DNA of 64,000 bases from Nilaparvata lugens. Taxonomy: Eukaryota; Arthropoda; Insecta; Hemiptera; Delphacidae. Position numbers and translations under genes: made by a program. Positions 11,241-23,640 of the stretch are shown here, piece after piece (positions within the stretch are counted from its first letter, which is position 1; each line of letters starts with the position of its first letter). Below the pieces are notes generated by a model. The model searched no databases and was not told the origin of the DNA. It worked only from the letters and a program-made list of their open reading frames with translations. The DNA lies in the NCBI RefSeq assembly GCF_014356525.2, contig NC_052517.1:124001-188000 (forward strand), written 5' to 3'.

Positions 11241-12773
11241 ATTGGAAGCATACAAATTTTAATATATGTGTGATTTTCAAGTTGGATAACATGACGTATA
11301 CAGGCTGGTGAAAAGTCCGAGAACGGCTTAATATCTCATACACAGTGGTCATATGGCGAAAACCGCATATCGATATCTCAAACCGTTTTTATCAATACTA
11401 TTCAAAGCAGAAAGGGGTGAAAATAGTATTAGAATTGCTAAGTATCTCATGAAAAGCTGTGATTCCAAGGTGGGTGTGATCAGGGATCCTACTGAAATTG
11501 AAAATGCTTCTCTACTTTGACTTTCGAAAACTGGTACGCCATCTTGGAACCACCATTTTGAATGCAACTTTTTTTATAGGAAGGTGGTCATGCGATACAT
11601 GATTTCAATAGGGAATTCCAAGAGAAAATGAATGGTGGAAACCGTACATCGATATCTCAAACCGTTTCGAAGATATTCATATCATTAGATATATCATAAT
11701 TATTAGAAGATAATCAATATCACTCTTCTATTTAATTTCCGATTTGCATTGTATTGATTTATAATGTATGTAACCATGGTATTCATTCATCTATTTAATC
11801 AATGAGAATTACACAACTTGAGAAAAGTATCACAAGCTTATTTATACATTATTCTGATGAAATTTGACAGGTATGTTCCTTTTTTTGAATTCGCGTCGAC
11901 GTATATACAAGGTTTTTAGAAATTTTGCATTTGGAGGCTAATATAAGAGGGGAAGGAGCCTCCTTCATACGCCAATATTACAGTGAAAATCAGACTGTAG
12001 AATTATCCATCATAAATCAGCTGTCTAATGGATTATAACATGCATGCAATACAATATCTCAATGTAACTCATTGAGAACACAGCTGCTGTGTGAACTATC
12101 AATTGCATGCAGTGAGGCATGCAATTAATAGCTTGAAGTAGCATATAGTATTTCCTCCCGACTTTTCTGCTTTCTGCTTTCAACTCGGTAAGCTTTTGAT
12201 GATAGCAGCATAGCTGTTCACATCAAATTATAAGCATTGTCGATACAACAACCCAAACAGCCATTAGTCGTTTATACACCGATATCTCGCCGACAGGACA
12301 GAATTTACTCTGATGGACATTATTAGAGGAGACTGTGGTTTATAATTGCGCGAGGTCTACCGTTCACAGAACCACTAGTTCCATCTTCTGTTATAAATTT
12401 TCTGTGCTTTTGTACTCCAGATCGAAGCTCGGTTCCCTGATATTGCGTAATAAAACATAGCCTAATCCTGTGTCAAACCTCGTAGCTCTAGTCAGTTATT
12501 CAGCTCAGGCATATCCTAAACCCTGAGGTTTGAGAGGTTACAATGTCAAACCTCGAAACTGTCCTAGTATATTGCTAAACCATACTAAGAATATCATAGC
12601 AGGTCCATGGTCCAGTGACATTTGAAGGTTAGAATCAATAATGCAACAACTAAGCTAAGATAACGGAGATGAGGGAGGATTCACTTAAATCTGTTAGTTC
12701 TGTTTGGATGGGGAACATTGATGCTATTTCGAGGTGTTGCTGACAGGTGGAACAAATCTCGGATCTCTGGCTA
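11241..12773. other. Intergenic with an inverted dispersed repeat copy
   Basis: From about 11880 to 12392 there is a minus-strand copy of a repeat that also occurs at 22094-22655 and 27417-27805 and in part at 18350-18690. Its diagnostic end is AGTAGTTCTGTGAACAGTAG-like, seen here as the reverse complement near 12353-12383. The rest shows no gene. Confidence 0.5.
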
Positions 12774-13371
12774 TATAGTGAGATCCAAGTTATAATGGCA
12801 GTGGACAAAGATAGGAGAAAAACGCTGCCGATCCCCTGTCTCGTCAATGCCTTCTATAGACGGTAGCCGATACAGGTTATTGATGTACTATTAAATGTTC
12901 ATTTTCGTTTAAAGTAATCAATTATATTCCATCAATAATTCCATAATGATTTTGGTAATTAAGATGGAATATTTGTAGATTATGTAATAGTGTGAATATT
13001 GAGAGGGTAGTATTGTAGTTGTTTTTGTGTATCTTATATTATTTTTCAGGTTTTTGAACTGGAATGAACTTCGATTTTTACTGTATGTTGAACCCTGCGT
13101 TTTAGTCTGAGAATTGATTCTGTCTTGTTTGAATTTGCTAACTTGTCGAAATTAAAGCAATTTTCGCGCATTTTTCAAATGCAGTTTCAATTTCTTGTCG
13201 AAAAAGCTACTGTATTTGGGAATTGTACGACCATTTACCTTTTTGCAGCTTTGGCTTTTCCACTGGATGTTATGCTCAACGCTCGTGGAGGGGGAATAAT
13301 TTTCAGTGAAAAGGCCTCAGTTTGTATTGAGACGCGAACGAAAAATCATGTAACGGTGCGCGAGCCTCGGT

Positions 13372-13402
13372 CCTCTGAATGGGCCCATTTCCCATTCAGA
13401 GG
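13372..13402. repeat. 12-bp perfect hairpin
   Basis: CCTCTGAATGGG at 13372-13383 pairs perfectly with CCCATTCAGAGG at 13391-13402 across a 7-base loop. It lies in a comparatively GC-rich stretch upstream of the possible first exon. Confidence 0.8.
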
Positions 13403-13434
13403 GACAAATTGTTACGTTTTCAGTTATCAGTAAT

Positions 13435-13585
13435 TTTTATCTAGTTGAATAGGAAACAAAATTTTATAGAGTTAGTAGGAGTAGAATCAGGAAATTATTT
13501 GTGCGTGTGGGTTCAAGTATAGTGAGTTTTATTAGAGCCTATGTGAGTGTTTCTGAAGAGTCCAAGTTTGAATATTGTTAAAATG
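13435..13585 (+). other. Candidate 5' exon ending in ATG|GTGAGT
   Basis: At 13583-13585 an ATG is followed at once by GTGAGT, a consensus splice donor. This arrangement, with only the start codon in the first exon, is common in insect housekeeping genes. TCAGT initiator-like sequences lie near 13420-13430 after a relatively GC-rich stretch. I find no convincing downstream exon in the window, so this could be a promoter fragment captured inside a transposon or chance. The exact 5' end shown is a guess. Confidence 0.2.
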
Positions 13586-14178
13586 GTGAGTGCCGAACTT
13601 TTGTTGTTTTTCTTATTAAGCTCAAAATTTAATTTCATAGAATGACCGAGGTTCAAATTTAAATGCAGCAAGTTAGCTGGTTCCCAAAATGTATAGATTA
13701 AAAATTGAGTATGTCTTCTCGACCTGAATCGATTGGTGAATAACTTTGTTTTGTTTGAAAATTTGACATGTTACCTGACTTTTATTAATTCGTTCTATAT
13801 ATTTAGAGTTCAATAAACCTGAAGTTGAATTTTATTCTCCATCGAAGTTCCTGGCTCGTAGTTGCTAGTTGCTAAAATAGGTGACCATTAGATAATGATG
13901 ATAATCTGTGCATTTGGATGAACGAATCCACTAAAAGCCCCCAACCAATCAGGGATTCAAACATAAGTTTAGTATTATAATTTTGGTAAACATTATAGAA
14001 GAGTAGAAACAACCCCCTCCGTTTACAATTAATTATCGATTCTACATTGTTAAAAGACGATCTGACAACAGAGCAAAGCCGGGAAGAGATAGTGCTATCT
14101 GCTTTGTTGAATGATAGATAAGGATAGAAATACCATTGCTAAACATACACTGACATTATAACGTGGACCTCACTATAG

Positions 14179-14529
14179 TGTAGTTCACCTTAATTTGTCA
14201 GCATCGATTGAATGAGAAGCTTTGAAGCTATATACGACAAATGGTGACAGTTGTGACAAACACCTCGTACTGTCACTATTGTTTGAATGGAGGGCAAATA
14301 ATTTGATTGCAAGGAAATGCTATCAGATTTATGTGAATCCTACTTTAGGGATACGTGTTCACATGTTCTTCTGTATGACATGTAGCTGTCAGACGTCTGA
14401 AATTTACATGCTGAGTTTGACAGTTTTGACCTAAGATAGGTCAAAAGATAGAGACAGTGAGAATGAGTGAGAGAGTGAGAAATAGGATGTTGGAGTGCTA
14501 GCGACAGAGAGAGTGTAAGAAAGAGAGGG
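14179..14529. other. Intergenic, no gene seen
   Basis: A short open frame at 14222-14434 shows no domain. The end of the interval becomes GA-rich (AGAGAG runs). Confidence 0.45.
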
Positions 14530-15080
14530 AGTGAGATTGATTGATTATTTACCTTTGAGAGGGCGGAGAAAGAGAGTGAAAGAAAGATTGATTAATTGAG
14601 TACTCTATTTATGTAGATTATAATATATACTGTCTTATACACTTGTATACAATAGCTTACAATGCAGCAGAATTATAGTTGAATTTTCATAACTAAACTA
14701 AGAGAATAATAGTTATTGAACTATATAATATACAGTTCAATAACTATCATTTTCTTAGTTTATGTTATAAAATTCATCTATATTCTGCTGTATTGTGAGC
14801 TATTGTAAATTATATATAACATAAAATTATTGTATAATAATATATATTCATAATAATGATATACAATAATATATATTGTATTGTGAGCTATAGATAATAT
14901 TGTTATGCATTCACATAGATTGACGGAGCTTTGGACATATCAATGTCCATTTTTCATTTTAATGTATTGTTTTTTCAAATTGTATGCTCAATGTGTGTTA
15001 TGAGGGCGATGATGGGATTCAGTTCCTGGTGCCCTCAAATATGTAAATTTTCAAATAAATAAATAAATGAATAAACTGTA
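14530..15080 (-). repeat. Non-LTR retrotransposon 3' tails
   Basis: At 14583-14800 there is an inverted copy of the tail that ends with AATAAAGTACTCAATCAATC. From about 14985 to 15080 a second, unrelated tail on the plus strand (CAGTTCCTGGTGCCCTCAAA) ends in AAATAAATAAAT repeats. Both have the structure expected of LINE 3' ends without any coding part. Confidence 0.6.
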
Positions 15081-15947
15081 AGGTTAAAAATAAATAAATA
15101 AATCATAAATCATTCTACGATGAGAATATTCGAAAATAATAATTATTATCTTTCCCAGTAACTCACCACCAAAAGAGTACTCTCTATCAAAAGAGAGAGA
15201 GAGAGAGGGAGATTTGATAAGAAAGAAATCTATTTATTGATGAATTTTACAATATATTATACTGGCTCATACACTAAATTACACAAGATCACAGTATCGA
15301 TAATTATTCAACGAATTTCACAAAGTATGAATTAATCAATGAGAATAAAGATTGAATGCAATTAGAATAACGAAAATATAATATTGTAATGTAACTTCAT
15401 AAAAAAAAACTATGGAAGCTTTCTTTCCTTGTAGCTTTCGATATGCTAGCGGTGTTTCAACAAAAAAATGAAAATATTAAAGGATGTGATGGAATAGAGC
15501 TCTTGGGAATAATAACTGGAAGTTATGTTCGAAAAAATGGGAAACTCCACTCGATAAGTTGAGATCCAGATGATTTGAATCTAAGAATCATGGGATGAAT
15601 GAATGAGATGATTTATTAGAATAAGTGAATACAATATTGCATGATTGATCAAAAATAGAGAAATGGATGACAAACATTAGAATGTGGGATGGAATTAAGA
15701 TTTAGGTAATTGATTAAGTGTAATTGACGATATACAATACTAATAAAGAGAAAATGTTGAGATGAGATGATGAAAAATGTATCTATTATGTAAAATGGAA
15801 ATGGGATATTGAAGATGGATGGAATGGAGAATGGAAAAGGAGGGAAATTAGAATATTTGTCATGCAGTGCTCTAGGACAAGACAAACAAAGTCATTTTTT
15901 CTCTATAAGATATTTTTTCGAAGGCAAGATAGAGCCTGCTCGGCTTT
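15081..15947. other. Intergenic, no gene seen
   Basis: AT-rich, with a short AGAG microsatellite near 15190-15210. Open frames on both strands around 15650-15890 lack any domain. Confidence 0.45.
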
Positions 15948-16923
15948 GGGTGGGCCGTCCACTGGAACCGATTTCGTCCGAACTAGCATCGGTCGAAAAC
16001 TACCGAACTCGTCCAAACGATCCCCCAACAAATAAAGCTATAGATGCTCGTCCATTTCAACAGGTTCATACGTCCGTGCACGACCGTCTCCAGCCGATCA
16101 AGTTTAGGATCCAAATTCAATGGGATTTTCCGGCTCTATCCGGCCGAAGTCGAGCTGAGACAACATCATCCTAACCTCAAAATTGTTTCACAGTCTTATC
16201 TGTTTTTGTTTTTTGAACTTGTTCTGTTCTATTAAGTTTTAACTATGGACAATGAAAAGTTGATAAGTTTGGTTCAAGAGCATGTTCCATTGTGGGATAT
16301 GCGAGACAAAAGATATCATCGTCGTGATGTTCAAAGGAATCTGTAGACAAAGATTACTGAACAAATAGGATCTGAAGGTAAGATTATTGTATTGAATAGC
16401 TAATCTAGTGGATATTATCATAGAGAAACAATAGCATAAGTAGATATCCCATTGTATAGGGCGTTTATGTCGCAACTTTGACTGTTATCTCAAGCCGATA
16501 TTTTACGTAGTTCTTTCCTATGCAGCTGTGTGACGCTGGTAGTCTCTCAAATTATGCCGTTCATACACTATCACCCCAAAAAAACAGTAAAAATTGACAA
16601 TAATCCACAGTAATCGGCTTGAAATAACAGTAAAAGTTGCGACATAAATTCCCCTATGCCATGGGATATCTACTTATGCTATCATTTCTCTATGATATTA
16701 TTATTCAATTTTCAAAATCTCAATTTCAACCATTATATATGAAAAATGGTTGTGACTATAATAGTAGTTAATTCAATATCCAATAGTTCAGCCAACTACT
16801 GGACTAGACTGATGTAAACGGTTCCAATGGACGACCATATTCGGCCGAATGAACAGCCGGCAGATTCATCCGATCCAACGGCCGATCGTATCTGTTTAAT
16901 ACGGTTCCAGTAGACGGTTACCC
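15948..16923 (+). mobile_element. PIF/Harbinger-like TIR element carrying a MADF exon
   Basis: The left end reads GGGTGGGCCGTCCACTGGAA and the right end contains TTCCAGTAGACGGTTACCC, giving imperfect inverted repeats of roughly 25 bp (CGTCCACTGGAACCG pairs with CGGTTCCAGTAGACG). Inside is an exon encoding a MADF (Myb/SANT-like) domain start. PIF/Harbinger elements are known to carry a transposase plus a Myb/SANT-like protein, which fits. No DDE transposase is left at this size of 976 bp. Confidence 0.6.
16245..16377 (+). pseudogene. MADF (Myb/SANT-like) protein, first exon, with a stop
   Basis: The exon starts at the ATG at 16245. The first residues, including EKLISLVQEHVPLWDMRDKRY, fit the MADF pattern of a helix with an aliphatic core, a W-D pair and a K-x-Y step. 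A TAG at 16344-16346 falls where the family has a conserved tryptophan (NLW becomes NL-stop), a one-base change. The frame then resumes with KITEQIG, as expected for the next helix, and meets a splice donor GTAAG at 16378. In Harbinger elements this protein helps the transposase bind DNA. The stop indicates decay. Confidence 0.62.
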
Positions 16924-16942
16924 TTATCGAGCGTATCATAGC

Positions 16943-17205
16943 ATTGATTGATTGATTGAGTACTTTATTTATGTAGATTACAATATATATTGGCTTATAC
17001 ACTTATATACAATAGCTTACAATACAGCAAAATTATAGATGAATTTTCATAATATAGACTAAGAAGATAATTATTGAACTGTATATGATATAAAAAAGCA
17101 ATTTGTAATATAATAACTATAGATAATAATTATATTGTTATGCATCTACATAAATTGGCGGAGCTTTGGACATATCAATGTCCATTCTTCGGAAACAATA
17201 TTAAA
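16943..17205 (-). repeat. LINE 3' tail ending in CAAT repeats, inverted
   Basis: Reads ATTGATTGATTGATTGAGTA at its start, the reverse complement of the tail end, followed by the same body seen at 10780-11046, including TTGGACATATCAATGTCCAT near 17170. That last motif is also near 10800 and 14935. Confidence 0.65.
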
Positions 17206-17686
17206 AATATCCTACCCACTAACTCTCTACCAAAACGTTAATTTCATTATTGAAACTGAGGATTTATTTATTAATGGAAATATTGTAGAAGTTTCAATCA
17301 ATATGAATACTTAAGAGAAAAAAACAGAAAATGATACAGTAGGAGAGAGACCGCTTGTGCTAGACAGATCTAGAGAGATACATAGATGTTTCTTCAGCCT
17401 TTGACAAGCTTCACTCCAAATCCCACCAATCTGGATGTATGCTACTCAAACACAAGTCGTTCTCACAAGTGGTGTGAGGACACACAAGTCGTGTGACGGG
17501 ACTAGTCACCATTTTCAGCCGCCTGTTACGATTTGAATCCCTTCAGGCAGCAAAAACAAGAGTCGTGTTGTGGTCACAGCTATAGCACACTGCCAAACTT
17601 CAGCTTCTATAGCTATAGATAGCTCGATAGCTCGAGAGATGTTTTGCTAGGTTAGATTCTGGTTTGATGAGTGAACCATAGTTCTA
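17206..17686. other. Intergenic, no gene seen
   Basis: No supported coding region. Short local repeats of a CACAAGTCGT type occur near 17450-17490, and TAGCTATAG/AGCTCGATAG units near 17580-17640. Confidence 0.45.
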
Positions 17687-18049
17687 TATAGTGAGGTCCA
17701 CGTTATAATGGCAGTGGAGAAAGAAAGGGGAACAACGTTATCGAACCTTTGTCTTCTATAGACGATAGCTGATACAGTTTTATTGATGTAATATTGACGT
17801 TCATTCTCATTAAAAATAATCAATTGTATTTTATTAATCAAGAAATTATATTCTTCAATAATTTTATGATGAATTTACATAATAAGGATGATATTTTGTT
17901 AATTTATTATTGATCCAACATTTTAAAAGACGATCTTGCTGCAGAGCAAAGCGAGAAGAGATAGCGCTATCCGCTTTCTCGAATGATAGAAAGGATAGCA
18001 ATTTAATTGCTAAACAAACACTGCCATCATAACATAACCTCACTATAGT
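17687..18049. mobile_element. TATAGTGAGGTCC MITE, intact copy
   Basis: Begins TATAGTGAGGTCCACGTTAT and ends AACATAACCTCACTATA, imperfect inverted repeats of about 30 bp that include TGGCAGTG / CACTGCCA. This 363-bp copy is the best guide to the uninterrupted element. Other copies: 12774-14178 (split), 27821-28198 and a half at 42459-42600. Confidence 0.78.
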
Positions 18050-19099
18050 TAGATTTTTTTTTCAAAATACACAATTTTTACATGAAATCACTTGATAGAG
18101 CAAGTTCTCATGTTAATAACTCAGTTCAAGTTTGAATTTAAATCCCATATGATAATTCATCCATTTCCGTGATCATTTTCATCTAATAAGAATAAATTCT
18201 CAATTATTTTTAAATAATTTTTTTCAATAAAGAATATTATAATTTATTCAGCATTATTTAGTTCATTTGATCATTTTTCATTCCATTAACAAGCACCTAT
18301 TAAATTTGTTTTTCGAATGTGAGAATATTGATACTGATTGTCACGGATCATAAAAGATATTGAAGCCCTACCTTATAGAAATAGACACGGCCAGACATCT
18401 GTGTAATGCATGCAATGAATAATCCACTTGTCAGCTGATTGATTATGAATAATTTATATTCTGATTAATCCTATCTTTAAAGTAGATGATAGTGATATCA
18501 GAGTATGGAGGAATACCTTTTCTTTTCATATTATCCTTAAAATGCAGAATTTCAAAAAACCTCGTGTATAGATCGATGCGCAGTTGAGAAGGAATATTCC
18601 TACCAAATCTCATAGAGTTATATCAACGCGTTTTGCTGTAGTGGCGTTACATACAGACAGACAAAAGAAAATCTAAGTTTAAAGAAAAACCTCATTACGA
18701 TTGGTCAATTAGCGTTATATTGTGTGTAATATTTGAATGGTATTTTGTGTTTAGAAATAGGAATATCCATCTATTTGGTAGGTGTAGGAGAGCCTCCGCA
18801 GCATCTAAACCGATGCAGAGCCTTATTGAAACTCTTCGTTTTATTCATATTCAAACACAATCGAAGTTATCAGCTACCCTTTCTTTATTCATAACCTCTT
18901 GATACATCTATCTTTTTTATATACTATCTTTATCTTATACATCTATCTTTTTCATCTTCTTCCCAAACGTATTCTCCTATCGTTCTGTTCTCACTGCTTA
19001 CACATCATATTCTTCAATCATTTAGGTATGATATAAAAGAAAAATCTTAAAACAAATATAACTTAGACATTCTACTACACATCTCATCCTTCTCGTTAT
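18050..19099. other. Intergenic with a partial dispersed repeat
   Basis: About 18350-18690 matches part of the repeat at 22094-22655 (CACTTGTCAGCTGATTGATT and following). The open frame at 18720-18902 has no domain. The remaining sequence is AT-rich. Confidence 0.45.
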
Positions 19100-19345
19100 T
19101 CTTTTCCACCTCATCATGAATCATAATAATGAACCTCTTCTCTTGATGAATCTTTTTCTTGGATTCCTGCTCTCTCTTCTTTGTCTCTCAGCTATCTTCC
19201 CCATTCTCCTTCTTCTTCTTTTGTTCCTCCTCCTCCTTCTCTTTCTCCTTCTTCTCCCAATCCTTCTCTTCCATCCCATCTTCGTTGTCTTCCTCCTCCT
19301 CCTCAACTATCTCCTCCACAATCATCTTTCCTCCCTCCTCTTCCC
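19100..19345. repeat. CT-rich low-complexity tract
   Basis: Dominated by CTT/CTC units. Every frame on both strands is open, giving leucine-, serine/proline- or lysine/arginine/glutamate-rich translations. This is the signature of composition, not of coding. Confidence 0.7.
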
Positions 19346-21892
19346 TCCTTAAACCCCGCAACAAATGAGCAACATCTCTATACTGATTTATAATCTCCTT
19401 GTTGCTTTCTCTGTAGTGCAATCCACTCATTACTGTCAGTAACTCTCATGAATACAACCAACGCTCATCATTCTACTAACACTGACATACTTGAATCAAC
19501 CAGTACCAGTATGCTCTGAAGACAGGGAATAATTTATAGGTTGTTAGCTTATTATTGCTCAAAATTTATTGTTTGTGATGTACTGAGGATTTATTACTCA
19601 ATAATCTTTTAATCCTCATCTGAAATCTTTTTTCTCTCTCTCTCTCTCTTTTCCTCTTCCTGACAACTTCGTGATCTCTCAATCAGACGCTTTCACTTCT
19701 CTCTCTCATAGTATACTCTCTCTGACATTCATTTTCTTTTTCATTCCCTCTTCTACAATACAATTTCTCTCTTTTCACCTTCCTCCTCTTCCCCTCTTTT
19801 CCTTTTTCTCTCTCTCGTCCTCTCTCTTCCTTCTTTCTTATCCTCTCTCTTTCTCTGTTCCTCTCTCTTTCCCTCTCCCATTCCGTATCTCTTGTCTCTC
19901 TCTTCTCTCATTCTCTTCCCTTACCTCACTCTCCTACCATCTCCTTATCTTCAGATTCTTCCTCATATTCCCAGTCCTATGAGAGATTCTGTCTTATAGC
20001 ATAGTCCTGTCAACATGACAAGCCACTCAAAATATTCACAAGATATATTATCAGGATTTTCATGCTTGAATATCAGTATGCAATCTCTAATTACTTCGTC
20101 AAATACTCTGTCTTCTTTGTTGTTCTAATTAGTATTAAGTTCTCATAATATCACAATGGGAATTTATATTTTGGACATAAGAAACATCCATGAATTTATC
20201 ATCTTCTTAACATTTTCCAACATGTCTTATATAGCCTACATGATCATATTTTCCATTTTGCCAACTGATTTCCAAACAATGACTGGGGACCGAGCTCCGC
20301 CGTAGACTAGAAAAGCATAGAAAATTTAAAACAATGGAGGAAAATATATTCAAAGTTTACATTTAGAATGATATGCTTTGATATTAGTTGATATACTATG
20401 TACAACTCTACATTGATAGCATCATAACTCATATTGAGTTTTGTTCAAATTCATCAAACTCATATTCAATCCTATTTCTATTTGATCATGTCGATTGATT
20501 TCTTGCCAAATAATATTTCTCGTGAGATTAGCTGATTGAATGCGATAGTTCAACAGCGGATGAATTCCTCTCTTCATCCTTTCAAGGATGATATTCTTTT
20601 GACGTCCTTCAGCGAGTTTTCCCAGGGATGAGACCTAGTTCAATTGAGTTCTTATATTATGAACCCACTATGTTCCAAATTTCGTGAAAATTGTTGAAGC
20701 CGTTATTGATACCTGGTGACATATATAAACATATATGAACATAAAAACACTCACATATATGATCTACTTTTGTACAAATTAATAAAAACATATGAAATCT
20801 TCTAGTACTCTTTATTATTGAATATTTTGAAGTTTTCAATAATGAAGGGTAATACAAGATTTTTTATTGTTTTTATTAATATATGAACAGAAATTGCTTG
20901 TTTAATAGTGAAGATTTCATCAAGCAATTCACATGTTTTGTATATTCTCCTATAAATCGTAATTCTCTCAATAGATGAAATCAATTCATTTCATTCAGCC
21001 AATGCTTGCATTTCGAAAGCAGTGCTCACAATCCATTCAATGTTAGGAGCATGAAGTGGAGCTCACTTTGAATATTTCATACTTGAAAATTGTCTCCATG
21101 ACAATTTATCCATGGATTTGGGAACAGATGCTATTGACCGGTCCTAAATAAGTGAACAAACCAATTTTGCAGATTGTTCACAAGTGACAATCTCAAAGTA
21201 AGGCCAAAGTCAAAGCAGTTCAAAAATCGACAATGATGGCTTTGATGTTTTTGGTGACCGCGGTGGGACGCTCCTGTGTTTTTGGTGTCAGGAGTGGGAT
21301 AATTAGATATGCGTGACATCACTTGCATCACACCTAATTGCGTCCAATGCCTTTGTTATGTTGTGTACATGGTGGCACATGTGTTGTGCATTGCTACATA
21401 CACATAGCCACCGACTGGACATACATAGATAACCAGGAAACCGATCAGTTTGCTCTATGGTGGAAGACCACGTGGGTGACAGCCTTTGTATTTGAACCAA
21501 ACTCACACCAAAAGCTCACGTTTGGCTTTTTGATTTTGTTGAATTCGTTTTTCAACATTGATAAAAAGAATCCTAATAAAGGGATATCCTATAATGGAGT
21601 CACATCCATGAATGGGTTGTGAATCACAGTGTCATATCAAAGTGTACACAAAATAAATTGTACCTTTGTAATATGAATCCATTCTGGTTATCATATTCTG
21701 CATAATACTGTGGCACAAAGGAATGGGAAATTTGAGAATAATGTCGTATTATGAATATAATAATAACAATGTTGTTTGTATTATGAATCCATTTTGAAGA
21801 TTATATCATATGGTATGATACTCTGGCATGAGGAAATAAGGAATTTGAGAATAATGTAGGTAATATTCACGAATCATCCCATACTAATAATA
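19346..21892. other. Intergenic, CT-rich tract plus AT-rich DNA
   Basis: A second CT-rich tract lies at 19625-19980 (TCTCTC and TTCCTC runs). Around 20500-20720 there is a dispersed repeat also seen at 41800-42150, recognisable by a shared TTTTCCCAGGGATGAGACCTAG-like block near 20620 and 42015. A somewhat GC-richer stretch at 21130-21620 has open frames on both strands but no domain. Confidence 0.45.
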
Positions 21893-22041
21893 TAACCATA
21901 GTGATTATCTTGATTACAGAAATGATAAAATTAAGATTATCATAAAAACTTTGACTATGCCTTGTTTCATGAAGCCAATTTTCTGACTTCAGCTGTTTAA
22001 AGTCTAGAACTTAGCTAAATCCCGTGCTCGGAAACCGGCCC
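21893..22041 (-). repeat. Solo arm of the GGGCCGGTTTCC TIR element
   Basis: Closely resembles the right arm at 2925-3060: it shares GAAGCCAATTTTCTGACTTC-like and AAAGTCTAGAACTT blocks and ends GCTCGGAAACCGGCCC. No left arm is found nearby, so this is a truncated copy. Confidence 0.7.
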
Positions 22042-22093
22042 CCAGAATGACATTCCACATGAAACCTTATTTCCGACTCTGTAATCTTATATT

Positions 22094-22655
22094 ACTAGTA
22101 GTTCTGTGAACAGTAGACCTCATGCAGTATTCTCATCCACAAGTACCTGATTGAAACTATAGACCTTATGGAAAAACAGCAATAGACTGCTTTCTCCACA
22201 CATATGTGTAATCACTTGTCAGCTGATTTATGATGAATTATTATATAGTCTGATTTTTACTCCAATATTGGCATATAAGAAGGCTCCTTTTTCCTTTTAT
22301 ATTATTTAAATGCAAAATTTCCAAAAACCTTCCATATATGTCAAAGCGCAATTAAAAAAGGAACATAACTGTCAAATTTCATGAAAATCCATTACCACGT
22401 TTCGCCGTCAATGTGCAACACATAACTTCAAACATTCAAACATCCAAACATTCAAACATTCAACCATTCAACCATTCAAACATTCAAACATTCAAACATT
22501 CAAACATTCAAACATTCCATCATTCAACATTCAATATTCAACATCCAAACATTCAAAAATTCAAACATTTGAACTTTCAAACATTAAGAGAAATGCCAAA
22601 TCGTCGACTTGAATCTTAGACCTCACTTCGCTCGGTCAATTAATTCGAGATAGGG
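22094..22655 (+). repeat. Dispersed repeat with an internal 10-bp minisatellite
   Basis: Starts with AGTAGTTCTGTGAACAGTAG and ends with GACCTCACTTCGCTCGGTCA. Copies lie at 27417-27805 and, inverted, at 11880-12392. Between about 22430 and 22585 the copy is expanded by tandem units of the type ACATTCAAAC; the copy at 27417 lacks this expansion and has short ACATACAT repeats at the equivalent place. Confidence 0.7.
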
Positions 22656-23640
22656 AAAGTTCAATGTTCTTATTTCTTCCTCTCCATGAGAAAATTCATG
22701 TACTATTTGTGAGAACAAAGAATCTGTCTAATTTTCATGGAAGACATCAAAATTCAACCACTTGAAATCACATTATGCATACAAAATGAGTGAGATATAC
22801 CTCTTGATAAATAATAATAATAATATCGAGTGATCTGACTGGCTCAGGTCTACTGTCAAAGTTTCCAGGTCGCACCTGATCAATTTCAGGGCCTCTGGCA
22901 TGACCTAACGACTGATAAAAATTGATTGGAGATCAAAAGTTGGTAAGAATTTAATAGCAGAAGTCTTCCCGATCTCCATGAGTTGATCCAGCGATGTAAC
23001 GGTTTCGGGAACTTGAACGGGAGTGCACGGCTATGATGGAATCTCACAGTAATCCCCAATCACATCTCAATTCAGAGAGAGATTACATTCTAATTTTGAT
23101 TTTCCTTCTACATCCGATGCCTCATTTCCCTGCGACTCTCCTCCTCATCGTCTCTCTCACTCCTGTAACTTCACTTCTTCATCCCTAAACTGATACCAGA
23201 AACAACTGATACTCATGCTATATTCTCTCTATGCTGGAACTATATCCCTTCCCAATCCCCTCCTTCTTTTAATAATATCCTTGAAGTTATCTCTCTCTCT
23301 TGATCAGCTCTCCTTGCTTATTTTTCATTTATTGTATAAAACACTATAATCATAATACAATTTTGACATTGGAGGAAAAACTAGGCTGAGCCTGTACTAT
23401 TTCTCTCCAAAAATTTCAATAAAATGTTAATGTTGTCCAAAAAATAAGGTTATGCAATCACACACTTCTTCGTCACTTGATTTTCGGTCCAGGAAATAAT
23501 GAATTGAAAATGTTAAATTTTGAAGGTTGATGTTATACTCTAAATGAATCACAGAATGTATCACAATGAATTAAAAATATTACACTCATTTGAAAAATTT
23601 GAATACAAAATCAAAAAATCTGGTTTGGCGCACTCTCACA
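22656..23640. other. Intergenic, no gene seen
   Basis: No supported coding region; the sequence is AT-rich with one ATAATAAT run near 22810. Confidence 0.45.

Larger units (their letters stand above)
12774..14178. mobile_element. TATAGTGAGGTCC MITE split by about 1 kb of other DNA
   Basis: The ends, TATAGTGAGATCCAAG at 12774 and CTTGTGGACC-type sequence (ACGTGGACCTCACTATAG) ending at 14178, match the uninterrupted copies at 17687-18049 and 27821-28198. Those copies are about 365-380 bp, whereas this one spans 1405 bp. Comparing interiors places the foreign insert at roughly 12990-14025. The insert contains a hairpin and a candidate first exon. Confidence 0.65.

Noticed and set aside
19116..19430. 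Long overlapping open frames on both strands giving leucine-, serine- or Lys/Arg/Glu-rich proteins
   Set aside because: All frames are open because the DNA is a CT-rich simple repeat; no domain, start context or splice signal supports coding.
22413..22619. 68-codon frame with repeated short units
   Set aside because: Translation of the ACATTCAAAC minisatellite.
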